Origin: Microbacterium pygmaeum
Lineage (GTDB): Bacteria; Actinomycetota; Actinomycetes; Actinomycetales; Microbacteriaceae
Length of the DNA: 64,000 nt
Assembly: GCF_900100885.1 (NCBI RefSeq)
Contig: NZ_LT629692.1
Span: forward strand, 124,001 to 188,000
Reading direction: 5' to 3'
The notes under the pieces were generated by a model. It searched no databases and was not told the origin of the DNA. It saw only the letters and a list, made by a program, of their open reading frames with translations. Positions 1-12,252 of this stretch are shown here, piece by piece (the first letter of the stretch is position 1; every line of letters starts with the position of its first letter). Made by a program: the position numbers and the translations under genes.

Positions 1-4018
<4,018 letters not shown>

Positions 4019-4026
<8 letters not shown>

Positions 4027-4807
4027 GGGTGACACGGTCTATCGCACGGCGAAGCGGCTGAACGACGCGCTCGCCGGCGCGGTCGTCACCCGGTTCGAGC
4101 TGCGCGTGCCGCAGGCGGCGGTGCTCGACCTGAGCGGTGAGACGGTCCACGATGTCGTCTCCCGCGGAAAGCATCTGCTGCATCACATCGACGGGTACAC
4201 GCTGCACTCGCACCTCAAGATGGAGGGCGCCTGGCACGTCTACCGGCGCGGATCGCGCTGGCAGGCTCCGGCGTTCAAGGCCCGCGCGGTCATCGGCGCG
4301 ACGGCGCCCGACGGTACCGAGTGGGAGACGGTCGGGTTCGACCTCGCCGACATCAAGGTGGTCCGCACCGTCGACGAGGACACCATCGTCGGCCACCTGG
4401 GCCCCGACCCACTGTCGGCGGACTGGGACGCCGCTGAGGCCACCCGGCGACTGGGCGCAGACGAACGACCGGTCCATGTCGCACTCCTGGACCAGCGCAA
4501 CGTCGCCGGCTTCGGCAACGAGTTCGTCAACGAGATCCTGTTCGTGCGCGGCATCCTCCCCACGACACCCGCGAACGAGATCGATGCTGCCGCCGCGATC
4601 GATGTCGGAGCACGGATGCTGCTGGCCAACCGCGACCGGTCGGGACGCACCTTCACCGGCGATGCCCGCGCGGGGCGCTCGACCTGGGTGTACGGGCGCG
4701 AGGGGCGTGCGTGCCGACGCTGCGGGGCGATCATCCGGGCCGGATCACTGGGCGCCGATGCCACGAGGGAGCGCAACACGTTCTGGTGCCCGAACTGCCA
4801 GCGATGA
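4019..4807 (+). CDS. nei2: Endonuclease VIII-like DNA glycosylase/AP lyase (Fpg/Nei family)
   Basis: 262 aa. The GTG at 4019 is chosen because it gives the obligatory MPEGDTV N-terminus: Pro2 is the Schiff-base nucleophile and Glu3 is catalytic. An upstream in-frame ATG at 3998 would bury Pro2. The helix-two-turn-helix region is NVAGFGNEFVNEILF near residue 165. A C-terminal zinc finger has the pairs CRRC and CPNC. Family role: removes oxidised pyrimidines and related lesions from DNA and cleaves the abasic site. It overlaps the end of lhr, which suggests the helicase and glycosylase act in one repair route. Confidence 0.93.
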
Positions 4808-4915
4808 ACCCCGGCAATCCCCCGAGCGGTCGGCGCCGAATACTTCGAGAAGGCTGAATACCCCCTTCACCCTGCATCCGTCAAGACCGATGCGCGGGAA
4901 TGAAATGGTGGGAAG

Positions 4916-4944
4916 TTCGGTTATTGATGTACTCGGCACATAAC
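4916..4944 (+). promoter_or_regulatory. Possible promoter for the hexapeptide-repeat gene
   Basis: TTCGGT (4916-4921) and CATAAC (4939-4944) are separated by 17 nt and lie upstream of an AGGAGG ribosome binding site at 4954-4959. Neither box matches the consensus well, so this is tentative. Confidence 0.3.
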
Positions 4945-4964
4945 AGGTGCCGCAGGAGGGGACC

Positions 4965-5372
4965 GTGGGTAAGAACTACGTCGATATCGAGAACGACCGT
5001 GGCGAGCTGCTGCGCTATCGCAAGCACACGAACGGTCGGGGGTTGATCGCGCACGGCGCGAAGGTTCACCCGAGCGCGATCATCGAGGCGGGCGCCTACG
5101 TGGAGCCCGGAGTTCAGATCGCCGCCGGTGCACACGTCGGTCGCGGCGTGTGGGTCGAGGCGGATGCCGTGATCGGCCCCGAGGCCGACATCGCGCCGCA
5201 CGCGCACATCGGCTCTGGCGCAGCCATCGGCGCCGGGGCGAAGATCGGCGTGCGTACGCACGTGGGTACCGGAGCACGTGTCGCCGTGGGTTCGCTCATC
5301 GGTGACGACGAGACGATCGGCGACGGCGAACGCGTCGCCACCGACCGTCGCGGGCTCCGACTGGCCGCCTGA
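4965..5372 (+). CDS. Left-handed beta-helix (hexapeptide repeat) protein
   Basis: 135 aa. GTG at 4965 is preferred over GTG at 4947 because AGGAGG sits 5 nt upstream of it. After about 35 residues the protein is a run of hexapeptides of the [LIV]-G-x4 type (for example VHPSAI, IEAGAY, VEPGVQ, IGSGAA, IGAGAK, VGTGAR), about 14 turns in total. This fold is shared by acyltransferases and gamma-carbonic anhydrase-like proteins. I see neither an acyltransferase catalytic His nor the three-His zinc pattern, so no reaction can be assigned. It appears monocistronic. Confidence 0.7.
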   Translation: MGKNYVDIENDRGELLRYRKHTNGRGLIAHGAKVHPSAIIEAGAYVEPGVQIAAGAHVGRGVWVEADAVIGPEADIAPHAHIGSGAAIGAGAKIGVRTHVGTGARVAVGSLIGDDETIGDGERVATDRRGLRLAA

Positions 5373-5410
5373 CAGCCTGAGGGGAACCTCTGCGCGTCGC
5401 CGCTCGGCGC

Positions 5411-5416
5411 TATCGT
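5411..5416 (+). promoter_or_regulatory. -10 box TATCGT for a leaderless start at 5423
   Basis: TATCGT ends 6 nt before GTG 5423, the spacing seen throughout this window. It argues that the nuclease gene was originally translated from 5423 and not from 5472. Confidence 0.5.
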
Positions 5417-5471
5417 GCAGGGGTGAACCGCGCAGCCGCGATCGCCGGGACGATCTTCGTTTTCCGCGCTC

Positions 5472-5993
5472 GTGATTGCGGGCGTGGTGTGGATCGGCGC
5501 CACGCGCTCAGATGATGCTCCCGCACCGGTCCCGTCAGCTGCGCCGGCCGTCCCGGACCGCCCGGCGGGCGCCTTCCCGCTGACGGTGCGCTACGTCTAC
5601 GACGGCGACACCATCCAGGCCGAGATGCAGCAGCCCAACGAGGTCGTCACCACGTCGCATCCCATCCGGATCCGTCTCATCGGGATCGACACCCCGGAGG
5701 GCACGCCGGCGCTGGAGTGCTGGGCCGCCGAGGCACGCGCGCACCTGGGCGAGCTCCTTCCCGAAGGATCGACGGTCTGGGCCGCGCCCGATCGGGACAC
5801 GTGGGACCACTACCAGCGCCGGCTCTTTCATCTGTGGACCGACGACGGGCGCTTCGTCAACGCCGAACTGGTGATCGCGGGCGATGCCGAAGCGATCCGC
5901 ATCCAGCCCAACGTCGGGTACTTCGACCTGCTCGCCGCTCTCGAGGCGGACGCGCAGAGCGCCGGCCGAGGCAGATGGGGCGCCTGTGGTTGA
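5472..5993 (+). CDS. Thermonuclease (SNase)-family secreted nuclease; signal peptide apparently frameshifted
   Basis: As read, 173 aa from GTG 5472. The nuclease domain is intact: VYDGDTI, RIRLIGIDTPEG and YQRRLFHLW carry the residues expected for calcium binding and catalysis in the staphylococcal nuclease family. The N-terminus is only half a hydrophobic segment. The missing half (MNRAAAIAGTIFV) is encoded in the other frame from GTG 5423, which has a well-placed -10 box. Removing one T from the TTTT run at 5460-5463 joins the two into a normal signal anchor. This is either a recent frameshift, a slippage site or a sequencing error. The protein was probably exported or membrane-anchored. 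Confidence 0.8.
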   Translation: MIAGVVWIGATRSDDAPAPVPSAAPAVPDRPAGAFPLTVRYVYDGDTIQAEMQQPNEVVTTSHPIRIRLIGIDTPEGTPALECWAAEARAHLGELLPEGSTVWAAPDRDTWDHYQRRLFHLWTDDGRFVNAELVIAGDAEAIRIQPNVGYFDLLAALEADAQSAGRGRWGACG

Positions 5994-6005
5994 GCGTCAG
6001 TGCGC

Positions 6006-6404
6006 TCAGGCGAACAGGAACAGCACGAAGCCGATCAGCGGCAACGTGCCCTGGATGAGCGCTGGACGCAGGTAGCGTGCACCGCTGGTGATCAGCACGA
6101 GGGAGGCGGCGAGCATGGAGCCGAGCGAGAAGAGCACAAGCGTGCGCCCGGTGACGTCTGCGACGGTTCCGGCACCACCCGCCCAGAACAGCACGATGCC
6201 CAGGATCGCCCCGATCGCCAGGAACAGGTTGTAGAAGCCCTGGTTGTAGGCCATCGGCTTGGTGGTGTCGGCGGCCGACTGGTCCGCGACGCCGAAGCGC
6301 TTCCACACCCGCGGCTGCGTCCACTGCACGCTCTCCATCACGAAGATGTACACGTGCAGGAGCGCTGCCAGCGCCCCGAAGACCGTCGCCAGAATCGCCA
6401 CCAT
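6006..6404 (-). CDS. DUF1304 family small membrane protein
   Basis: 132 aa with four predicted transmembrane helices: residues about 3-23, 59-78, 86-105 and 112-131. The conserved DUF1304 pattern is visible: an N-terminal helix followed by YIFVMESVQW, then NQGFYNLFLA. No biochemical function is established for the family. A TATGGT box (6411-6416, minus strand) lies 6 nt upstream of the ATG, so the mRNA is probably leaderless. It is divergent from the 6439 gene, and the two promoters share about 30 nt. Confidence 0.85.
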   Translation of the reverse strand: MVAILATVFGALAALLHVYIFVMESVQWTQPRVWKRFGVADQSAADTTKPMAYNQGFYNLFLAIGAILGIVLFWAGGAGTVADVTGRTLVLFSLGSMLAASLVLITSGARYLRPALIQGTLPLIGFVLFLFA

Positions 6405-6438
6405 GAGCGAACCATATCCCTCCGGCTACGCTGGCGGG

Positions 6439-7194
6439 ATGGCGAAAGGCGGCGGTTCGCGAGGGCAGCGACGGGATGCCGCACCGCGGCGCGCAGCGAA
6501 GCCCGGCCAGAAGCGTGCGCAGAAGGCCCGGCAGACGTCGACCTCCAAGAAGCCGAGAGGCGCGCCCGTCGTCTTCGATGCACCGCCGCCCGCCCAGGAG
6601 GAACCGAGGCGGCTCCGCCTGGGCACGGTCGCCGGTGCGACCCCCGGCAGGTGGATCGACACCTGGCGCGAGCGATTCCCCGACGTGCCGGTGGAGGTCG
6701 TCCCGCTCGAGCTGTCGAGTCAGCAGGAGAGCCTGCGCGCCGGTGGAGTCGATCTCGCGCTCGTCCGGGTCCCCCTGGACCCCGACGGCCTCAGCGTCAT
6801 CGCGCTCTACGACGAGATCGCCGTCGTCGTCTGCTCCGCCGATTCCGCCCTGACCGCCGTCGAGGAACTCGACCCGGCCGACCTCGAGGGCGAGGTCCTC
6901 CTGGTGCCGCGCGACGCGGTCTACGACATCGACCTGCCGGGCACGCTCACGCCGCGCGTCGATCCGCCCGCCGACACCGCCGAGGCGATCGCCACCGTGG
7001 CCGCCGGCGTCGGCATCGTCATCGTCCCGCTCTCTCTGGCACGCCTGCACTCCCGGAAGGACGCTGCGCACCGCCCGCTCCGCGGTGCTGCGACCTCGAC
7101 CGTGGCGCTGGCCTGGCCGACCGCGCGGACCACCCCCGACGTCGAGGCGTTCATCGGCATCGTGCGAGGACGGACCGCGAACTCGTCGCGGTGA
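6439..7194 (+). CDS. LysR-type substrate-binding domain protein lacking the HTH
   Basis: 251 aa. ATG 6439 follows TACGCT (6426-6431) by 7 nt, fitting a leaderless start. Residues 1-50 are a basic, low-complexity Lys/Arg/Ala/Pro tail. Residues 55-245 resemble the periplasmic-binding-protein-like effector domain of LysR regulators (RRLRLGTVAGATPGRW, LALVRVPLDPDG, and a late GVGIVIVPLSLARL). No winged helix-turn-helix is encoded here or just upstream. It may have become a ligand sensor, or may bind nucleic acid through the basic tail. Its stop lies 3 nt from the convergent arr stop. Confidence 0.75.
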   Translation: MAKGGGSRGQRRDAAPRRAAKPGQKRAQKARQTSTSKKPRGAPVVFDAPPPAQEEPRRLRLGTVAGATPGRWIDTWRERFPDVPVEVVPLELSSQQESLRAGGVDLALVRVPLDPDGLSVIALYDEIAVVVCSADSALTAVEELDPADLEGEVLLVPRDAVYDIDLPGTLTPRVDPPADTAEAIATVAAGVGIVIVPLSLARLHSRKDAAHRPLRGAATSTVALAWPTARTTPDVEAFIGIVRGRTANSSR

Positions 7195-7197
7195 GGT

Positions 7198-7608
7198 TCA
7201 GTTGAGGATCTCGCCGCGCTCGTCCGCGCGGAGGGCCGCGATCCGATCGCGCCACGCGGCCAGTTCCTCGGGGGGAAGCCGCGTCCAGTCCTCGACCTCA
7301 TCCAGGACGCGCAAGGGCTCCGCGCTGCGGTAGGACCGCGTCGGATTGCCCGGGAACTTCTTGTCGGTCACGTTCGGGTCGTTCTCGAACTGGCCGGTCG
7401 GCTCGACGAGGTAGACACGGGGTTCGCCTTCGCCCGCGGCGAGCTCGGCCGCCAGGGCAGCGCCGCCGGGCAGCGCGGTGAAGTAGACGTGATTCATGAG
7501 GATCTCCGGCCGGTAATTCGACCGGAAGCCCGCGGTGAGCAGGTCGCCGACCCGAAGATCGGCCTTCGTGCCGTGGAAGAACGGACCCTCGTCCAGCGCT
7601 GCGCTCAC
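7198..7608 (-). CDS. arr: NAD+-dependent rifampin ADP-ribosyltransferase
   Basis: 136 aa from GTG 7608, the usual length for Arr. Family hallmarks are visible: FFHGTKADL with the catalytic His (residue 12), GFRSNYR with the Tyr (32), VYFTAL, VYLVEPTGQFENDPNV, and the diagnostic DKKFPGNPTRSYRS block. Arr transfers ADP-ribose from NAD+ to the C23 hydroxyl of rifamycins, so the drug no longer binds RNA polymerase. The gene is monocistronic and convergent with the LysR-domain gene. I see no rifamycin-associated palindrome in the 75 nt upstream, unlike helR at 58.7 kb. Confidence 0.93.
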   Translation of the reverse strand: MSAALDEGPFFHGTKADLRVGDLLTAGFRSNYRPEILMNHVYFTALPGGAALAAELAAGEGEPRVYLVEPTGQFENDPNVTDKKFPGNPTRSYRSAEPLRVLDEVEDWTRLPPEELAAWRDRIAALRADERGEILN

Positions 7609-7649
7609 GGCGTCAGCCTCATTCGCGTCGCGTGCGGGCGGAATCGGCC

Positions 7650-7655
7650 TACGCT
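7650..7655 (+). promoter_or_regulatory. -10 box TACGCT upstream of the small acidic ORF
   Basis: TACGCT is followed after 15 nt by AGAAGGA (7671-7677) and then GTG 7683. A -10 plus a well-spaced ribosome site supports the small gene as real. Confidence 0.4.
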
Positions 7656-7682
7656 GTCGATGTTCCCGACAGAAGGACCCCC

Positions 7683-7856
7683 GTGACAGACGAGCATCCC
7701 GCGCAGAGCACCCCGCATCACGTTCCAGGCCCGCACGAGCCGAGCGTCCCCGAGCTGGAAGTCGACGAGACCATTCCGCCGCGCCCCGAGGAGGAGGTCG
7801 CCGATCGCGAGCGCGCCGAGCCCGACGTCCAGGACCACGGCCGGCATCCCGACTGA
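7683..7856 (+). CDS. Small acidic hypothetical protein
   Basis: 57 aa, rich in Glu, Asp, Pro and His, with no predicted fold or membrane segment. GTG 7683 is chosen because AGAAGGA lies 5 nt upstream and a TACGCT box further up. The reading frame ends just before a strong hairpin (7865-7902) that would terminate it. No homologous family is recognised. It is divergent from arr, 74 nt away. Confidence 0.5.
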   Translation: MTDEHPAQSTPHHVPGPHEPSVPELEVDETIPPRPEEEVADRERAEPDVQDHGRHPD

Positions 7857-7864
7857 GATGAGAA

Positions 7865-7902
7865 GGGGGATGTCGCCGACCTGGGTCTCTGCGACATCCC
7901 CC
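7865..7902. terminator. Intergenic stem-loop terminator
   Basis: A perfect 12-bp stem (GGGGGATGTCGC at 7865-7876, GCGACATCCCCC at 7891-7902) with a 14-nt loop lies just after the stop of the small acidic ORF. There is no T-tract, as is common in actinobacteria. Confidence 0.6.
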
Positions 7903-8011
7903 GGAACGCGCTACCGGGTCTCCGCGCGTCCCGAGCGCGCAGTGGAGTCCCGTGCCCCCAGTGATCGGCGCCCCCCGGAGCCGATCTGCCTGAGCCGTTC
8001 CATAGATCAGG

Positions 8012-8030
8012 AGCGGGTGTCCTGCCCGCT
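8012..8030. terminator. Short stem-loop downstream of the CHAT gene
   Basis: AGCGGG and CCCGCT pair around a 7-nt loop, 23 nt beyond the minus-strand stop of the CHAT gene. It probably ends the sigma-S8-CHAT transcript. Confidence 0.4.
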
Positions 8031-8052
8031 GATACACGGATCCGCATCTTCT

Positions 8053-10545
8053 TCAAAAGCCTGCACCGTGCGCCTGGAACGGCGCGGTGATCCCGGTCCG
8101 TTCCGTGGCCGCGGCCAGCGCGTCAGCCGGCGCCATGCCCACGGCGAGACCGACATGCATGGCCCCCAGCAGCTCGCAGGCGATGTCGTCGGCCACGACC
8201 ACCGGCGCTGCGATCACGCAGCGTGTCCCGGCGTGCAGCCAGATCCGGGTCATGCCGATCGCCTCCTCGCCCCAGCGCACCGACGAGCGTCCGACCTCGC
8301 ACGCCGAGAGCACCACCGTCTGCGGCACCTCGGGCATGAGGTCGATGTCGTAGCCGAACAGCGCGCCGTCGGCCAGCTCGAGGCCTGAGAACAGCGGATT
8401 GTCGACCGCATGGCGTCCGTGCGCCGCCACGTGGAGCACGTCGACGGACGAGCCCAGCCCGGTGACCGCAGCAACGGTCGCCTCTCCTCCCGCCAGCGAT
8501 CGAGTGGTACGCCACGCGGTGGCCGCCTCGGCGATCTCCTCCTCGCCGCGCGCGACCCGCGGGCCGACCGCGAAGCCCGCCGAGGTGGGCATCGTCGGCA
8601 CGCCCTCGCGCAGACTCGCCCAGCGGGTCGCGGACGGGGCCAGCGTGAAGGAGTGGCCGCGCATGGCTGGAAGCATCGCCCACGGAATGCCGTTGAGTAC
8701 TCCCGGCGCCGTGATGACCAGGCGTCGAACCCCGGCGACGGACACCGTCGAATCCAGCAGCGCGGACGAGAGCGTGGCGAGACGGTCCTCAAGACTGCGT
8801 CGGATGACGTCGGCCATCGGACCGCCTCGGACTGCGGCGGCCATGTCAAGATCGGCCCGGAGTCCGGGGAGGGCCTGCTGTACGCGCGGCCATCCAGGAA
8901 GCGGGAGGGTCGTCTCACCCTCGGATGTGACCACGAGGGCTGTCATGATCATGCCGGTGTACACGAAGGCCACCAGTGCCGTCTCCGGGTCCAGCGCGGT
9001 CCGCAATCGCGGCAGCGTCAGGCGCTCCTGGATCGCCGCCGACCCGGTGGCCGACCACTGCCGCTGGCGTGCACTGTCGCGCAGCTTCGCAGCGCGCGGG
9101 CTCGACAGCCAGTTCTCACCGGCATCGGCCGCGCGGAGCTGACGCAGCTCGGCGAGCTCCCGCGCGAGCGTCGGGTCGGGCGGCGGCCGCAACGGCATGA
9201 CCTGGAGACTGAGGTGACGCGCACGTTCCGACCATTCGAACAGCACATCCGGGCGGCCGCTGCGGGTCGCCGCGCCGAGGCCTGCGAAGATCAGGCTCGT
9301 TCCGTGCATGCCGACAGAGGTCTGCAGGTCGAGGCTTCCGAAGGACTGCTGCCAGGCCGCGAGCGCGTCGAGCCCCGCCGCCGCCTGCCGACGGGCTTCG
9401 GCATCCTTGCGGGCAGCGGCCGCGCGCTCCACCCGGACCTGGAAGGACAGGAGGCGAACGTCCATCGACGCCGTCGACGGCACCCGGATGCTGCGGGTCG
9501 GCGACCTCGGATCATTCGCGGTCGACCAGATCTCGTGGGTCATCCGCAAGGCGGCGGCCTCGCTGCGGAAGCCGTGTCGGAAGAGCTCCGCAGCCACGGG
9601 CTCCACGTCCGCGGCCGAGGGTGTCCGCCTTGCACCCGTGCTGCGCACCGCCAACGCGCCGACGCCGGTCGACAGCGACGCGCGGAACCGAATCGCATCC
9701 GCGCGCGCCGCCCAGGCATCGTTGCCGAGTGCCCGGAAGCGGCGCGCGGCCGCCGTCGCGACCCTCCGAGCGCGCATCGGGTCGTGCATCAGCAGCGAGC
9801 GCGCGAGATTGAACTCGGTCTCGGCACGTGACTGCGGCATCCGATGCGCACCGAAGACGCTTGCCGAGCGGGCGAGGATCCGTTCGGCTTCGGTGGTCAG
9901 TCCCGCGTCGCGCAGGACCTCGGCGCGATCGACATCGCACGTGGCCGCCACGACGGTCGACACAGTGGCGAGGTAGTCGCGCGCGGCGCCCATCTGCCGC
10001 ATCGCGGTGACCAGATCTCCCGAGAGCAGGGCGATGTAGCCCTCGTTGTGCCGTGCCTGTGCCTCGTCGATCGGCAGTGCGAGGTCGTGGAAGGTCGTCG
10101 TCGCCGCTGCGGCGTCCTCGGCCGCAGCCTTCAGCTGGCGGCGCTGCATGTTGATCAGACTCCGGTTGACCCGGAGGTTGGCCTGTGCCCGGCGATCTTC
10201 CCGGAGGCCGTCGATCCCCCGGGCGAGCCACCGCTCAGCCTCGTCGAGCCGACCGGAGCGCTCGGCCAGCGCACCCATCTGCCCCGCGAGGATCGCCGAG
10301 GTCTGCGCGTCCAGCCCGGGCGTGCGCAACGCGTCTGCGCAGAGCCGTTCGGCCTCGGCCACCTCGCCCACCCGCGCCAGCGCGTACGCCATCGTTCCGG
10401 CGATCCGGGCACGCAGGTTTGCGTCCACCGCCGCCTCGGCCGCGCTCGCCAGCATCCGACGCGCAGCTGCCACCTTGCCCCTGTTGACGAGGTCGACCGC
10501 TGCGCCGTGCAGTTCCTCCGCGGTGCGCGCCACGACTCCCATCAT
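8053..10545 (-). CDS. TPR-CHAT protein (caspase-fold protease)
   Basis: 830 aa. Roughly residues 1-430 are helical repeats of TPR type (many A-x-x-A-x-R-L-A blocks such as GRLDEAERWLARG). Residues about 520-830 form a CHAT domain with the expected caspase-like dyad: His709 in HVAAHGRH and Cys749 in VVLSACEVG. It lacks a signal peptide or membrane helix, so it should be cytosolic. Family knowledge: CHAT proteases are separase-like peptidases used in bacterial conflict systems, for example the TPR-CHAT protease of type III-E CRISPR, where the helical part acts as sensor or switch. It is the last gene of the sigma-companion-S8-CHAT cluster, 18 nt after the S8 gene, with ATG codons at 10545 and 10542 and no clear ribosome site. 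Confidence 0.88.
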   Translation of the reverse strand: MMGVVARTAEELHGAAVDLVNRGKVAAARRMLASAAEAAVDANLRARIAGTMAYALARVGEVAEAERLCADALRTPGLDAQTSAILAGQMGALAERSGRLDEAERWLARGIDGLREDRRAQANLRVNRSLINMQRRQLKAAAEDAAAATTTFHDLALPIDEAQARHNEGYIALLSGDLVTAMRQMGAARDYLATVSTVVAATCDVDRAEVLRDAGLTTEAERILARSASVFGAHRMPQSRAETEFNLARSLLMHDPMRARRVATAAARRFRALGNDAWAARADAIRFRASLSTGVGALAVRSTGARRTPSAADVEPVAAELFRHGFRSEAAALRMTHEIWSTANDPRSPTRSIRVPSTASMDVRLLSFQVRVERAAAARKDAEARRQAAAGLDALAAWQQSFGSLDLQTSVGMHGTSLIFAGLGAATRSGRPDVLFEWSERARHLSLQVMPLRPPPDPTLARELAELRQLRAADAGENWLSSPRAAKLRDSARQRQWSATGSAAIQERLTLPRLRTALDPETALVAFVYTGMIMTALVVTSEGETTLPLPGWPRVQQALPGLRADLDMAAAVRGGPMADVIRRSLEDRLATLSSALLDSTVSVAGVRRLVITAPGVLNGIPWAMLPAMRGHSFTLAPSATRWASLREGVPTMPTSAGFAVGPRVARGEEEIAEAATAWRTTRSLAGGEATVAAVTGLGSSVDVLHVAAHGRHAVDNPLFSGLELADGALFGYDIDLMPEVPQTVVLSACEVGRSSVRWGEEAIGMTRIWLHAGTRCVIAAPVVVADDIACELLGAMHVGLAVGMAPADALAAATERTGITAPFQAHGAGF

Positions 10546-10563
10546 GGCCGCATCGGCGGCTGA

Positions 10564-12186
10564 TCAGGCCTTCAGCGGTCCGACAGCGGCCAGGTCACCC
10601 ACCAACGACCGCTCCGCGGCTCGCGCAGCGGAGACGCGATCGGCATCACTGTCGAGTTTCGCCTCTCCGAGCGGGGCGACGAGCGCTTGCGCGAGCAGGC
10701 CCGCGACGTAGGGTGCGGCGAACGATGTACCGCTCCAGAGGGCGAACCCTCCGCTGAAGTCGTCGGGATCGATGGTCTCCCGGCGTATCCCATCGACGTC
10801 GCTGCGCGTCCCGGGCTGGACTCCGCCGTTGAACGGCGGCGTCGTGCTGAGCACGGCCGCGCCGGGAGCATACGTCCGTACCCACGGTCCCAGATTGCTG
10901 AACAGGGCCATCGTGCGGTTCGGGTTCAGCGCACCGACCGACACGTGCGGCGCTGCATCGTCCGGATCAGCGACGGTGAACTCGGCGTGCGGCCAGGCCC
11001 ACAGCGCCGCGGGGAACGAGGGGCGATCGGTCGCGTCGTTGCCGGCGGAGCACACGATCGTGCAGCCCCGGCGCCGTGCCGCCAGGAGCAGGTCGCTGAG
11101 CGTGCGATCGAACAGCTCGTCCTCGGGAGTCTCGTGGTAGTAGCCCAGCGAGATGTTCAGCACATCGATCCTGCGACCGCCTTGGTCGAGCGGGGCGGAC
11201 ATCCACTTGACGAGTGAACGGACGGCCAGCATGAACTCGCCTTCTGCGACCGTGCCCTGACTGTCGGCGACGCGGACCGACACGATGTCGGCGTCGGGAC
11301 AGACCTGTCGCACGATCCCGGCGATGAAGGTCCCGTGGCCGGCCGCATCGTCGATCATCCCGTCGTGCGGCCCGGAGACGTCACCATGCAGCTCCGGGTC
11401 CGTCGCGTCGTCGTGGACTCCGATCACCCGGTTCTCAAGCTGGGGTTTGCGGGTGACGATGTCATCGGGCAGCCAGGCGTGCGTGCCGCACCCGGTGTCG
11501 AGGATCGCGATGACGGGCCGCCGACCGCCCTTGCCCACCACGGCCGAGCGCTGCGGCTGGGCACCGACGTAGTCGACCACCTGCCTGCCGCCGCTGCCCG
11601 GGTCGGCGTAGCTCTCGGTGCCGGGGGCGTTGGTCTTTCCGAACGGGTTCGTCTTGCCGAACGGGTTCGTCTTGCCGAACGGGTTCGTCTTGCCGAACGG
11701 GTCGACCGTCAGCACGTGGTCGAGGCCGACCCCGCCGATGTCCCGCCCGTTGCGCGCACGCGCGCGCTGCAGCAGCCGCCACGCGTCGATCGGCGGAACG
11801 GGCTGATCGTCCTTGTCGTCGCTGGGAGACGGGAAGATCTGCACCCGATAGATCGTGGGCAGGTCCAGCTCCTCGCGCCCGCGTCGGGACCGTTCCCGGG
11901 CAGTGTCGAGGTCCACGGACGTGCGATCCAGGTTCTGCAACTCGATACCCCACCCGAAGTCGGCGGCCGCCGGGCGCAGCAGCTCCAGCACGCGGGACAG
12001 TTCGTCAGCGCCGACCGTCACCAGCAGGTGGTCGGGGTCATACGAGGTCGGGTAGGCGCGCACACCTTCGACCGGCTCGCTCTTGGGGTCCAGCGACACG
12101 CCGCGGGCGCGGGCCGCGTCGTAGCGGGCCCGCCAATTCGAGCCACCGGCAGGTCGGACGGAATCATCAGGGGGCAGGGTCGTCAT
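10564..12186 (-). CDS. S8 family (subtilisin-like) serine protease with a PFGKTN-repeat linker
   Basis: 540 aa. ATG 12186 follows GAGGAGTG. The catalytic triad is complete: Asp230 in ILDTG, His284 in AAGHGTFIAG and Ser488 in SGTSFAAPYVAG, with the oxyanion Asn in SAGNDATD. Residues 1-155 form an N-terminal domain without a signal peptide, so the enzyme looks cytosolic, unlike most secreted subtilases. Between it and the protease domain, residues 163-186 are four tandem PFGKTN units. It sits between the 156-aa companion gene and the TPR-CHAT gene in one minus-strand cluster. Two different protease classes side by side suggest a proteolytic relay or mutual processing; that is inference. Confidence 0.92.
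   Translation of the reverse strand: MTTLPPDDSVRPAGGSNWRARYDAARARGVSLDPKSEPVEGVRAYPTSYDPDHLLVTVGADELSRVLELLRPAAADFGWGIELQNLDRTSVDLDTARERSRRGREELDLPTIYRVQIFPSPSDDKDDQPVPPIDAWRLLQRARARNGRDIGGVGLDHVLTVDPFGKTNPFGKTNPFGKTNPFGKTNAPGTESYADPGSGGRQVVDYVGAQPQRSAVVGKGGRRPVIAILDTGCGTHAWLPDDIVTRKPQLENRVIGVHDDATDPELHGDVSGPHDGMIDDAAGHGTFIAGIVRQVCPDADIVSVRVADSQGTVAEGEFMLAVRSLVKWMSAPLDQGGRRIDVLNISLGYYHETPEDELFDRTLSDLLLAARRRGCTIVCSAGNDATDRPSFPAALWAWPHAEFTVADPDDAAPHVSVGALNPNRTMALFSNLGPWVRTYAPGAAVLSTTPPFNGGVQPGTRSDVDGIRRETIDPDDFSGGFALWSGTSFAAPYVAGLLAQALVAPLGEAKLDSDADRVSAARAAERSLVGDLAAVGPLKA
11641..11694. repeat. 18-nt tandem repeat inside the S8 protease gene
   Basis: Three identical 18-nt units (GAACGGGTTCGTCTTGCC on the plus strand) plus partial flanking units extending to about 11630-11702. 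They encode the PFGKTN hexapeptide repeats in the minus-strand protease. Identity at the DNA level implies recent expansion and possible copy-number variation between strains. Confidence 0.9.
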
Positions 12187-12252
12187 CGATCACTCCTCAT
12201 TCAGCGGGGTTTGCGTTCTCGCCGCGGGGCCGGGTGGCCGCGGCATCCGTTC

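Noticed and set aside
7609..7682. Rifamycin-associated element upstream of arr
   Set aside because: No palindrome resembling the one at 58696-58716 is visible in this gap.
11630..11702. CRISPR-like repeat
   Set aside because: The units are adjacent with no spacers, lie in frame inside the S8 gene and encode PFGKTN.
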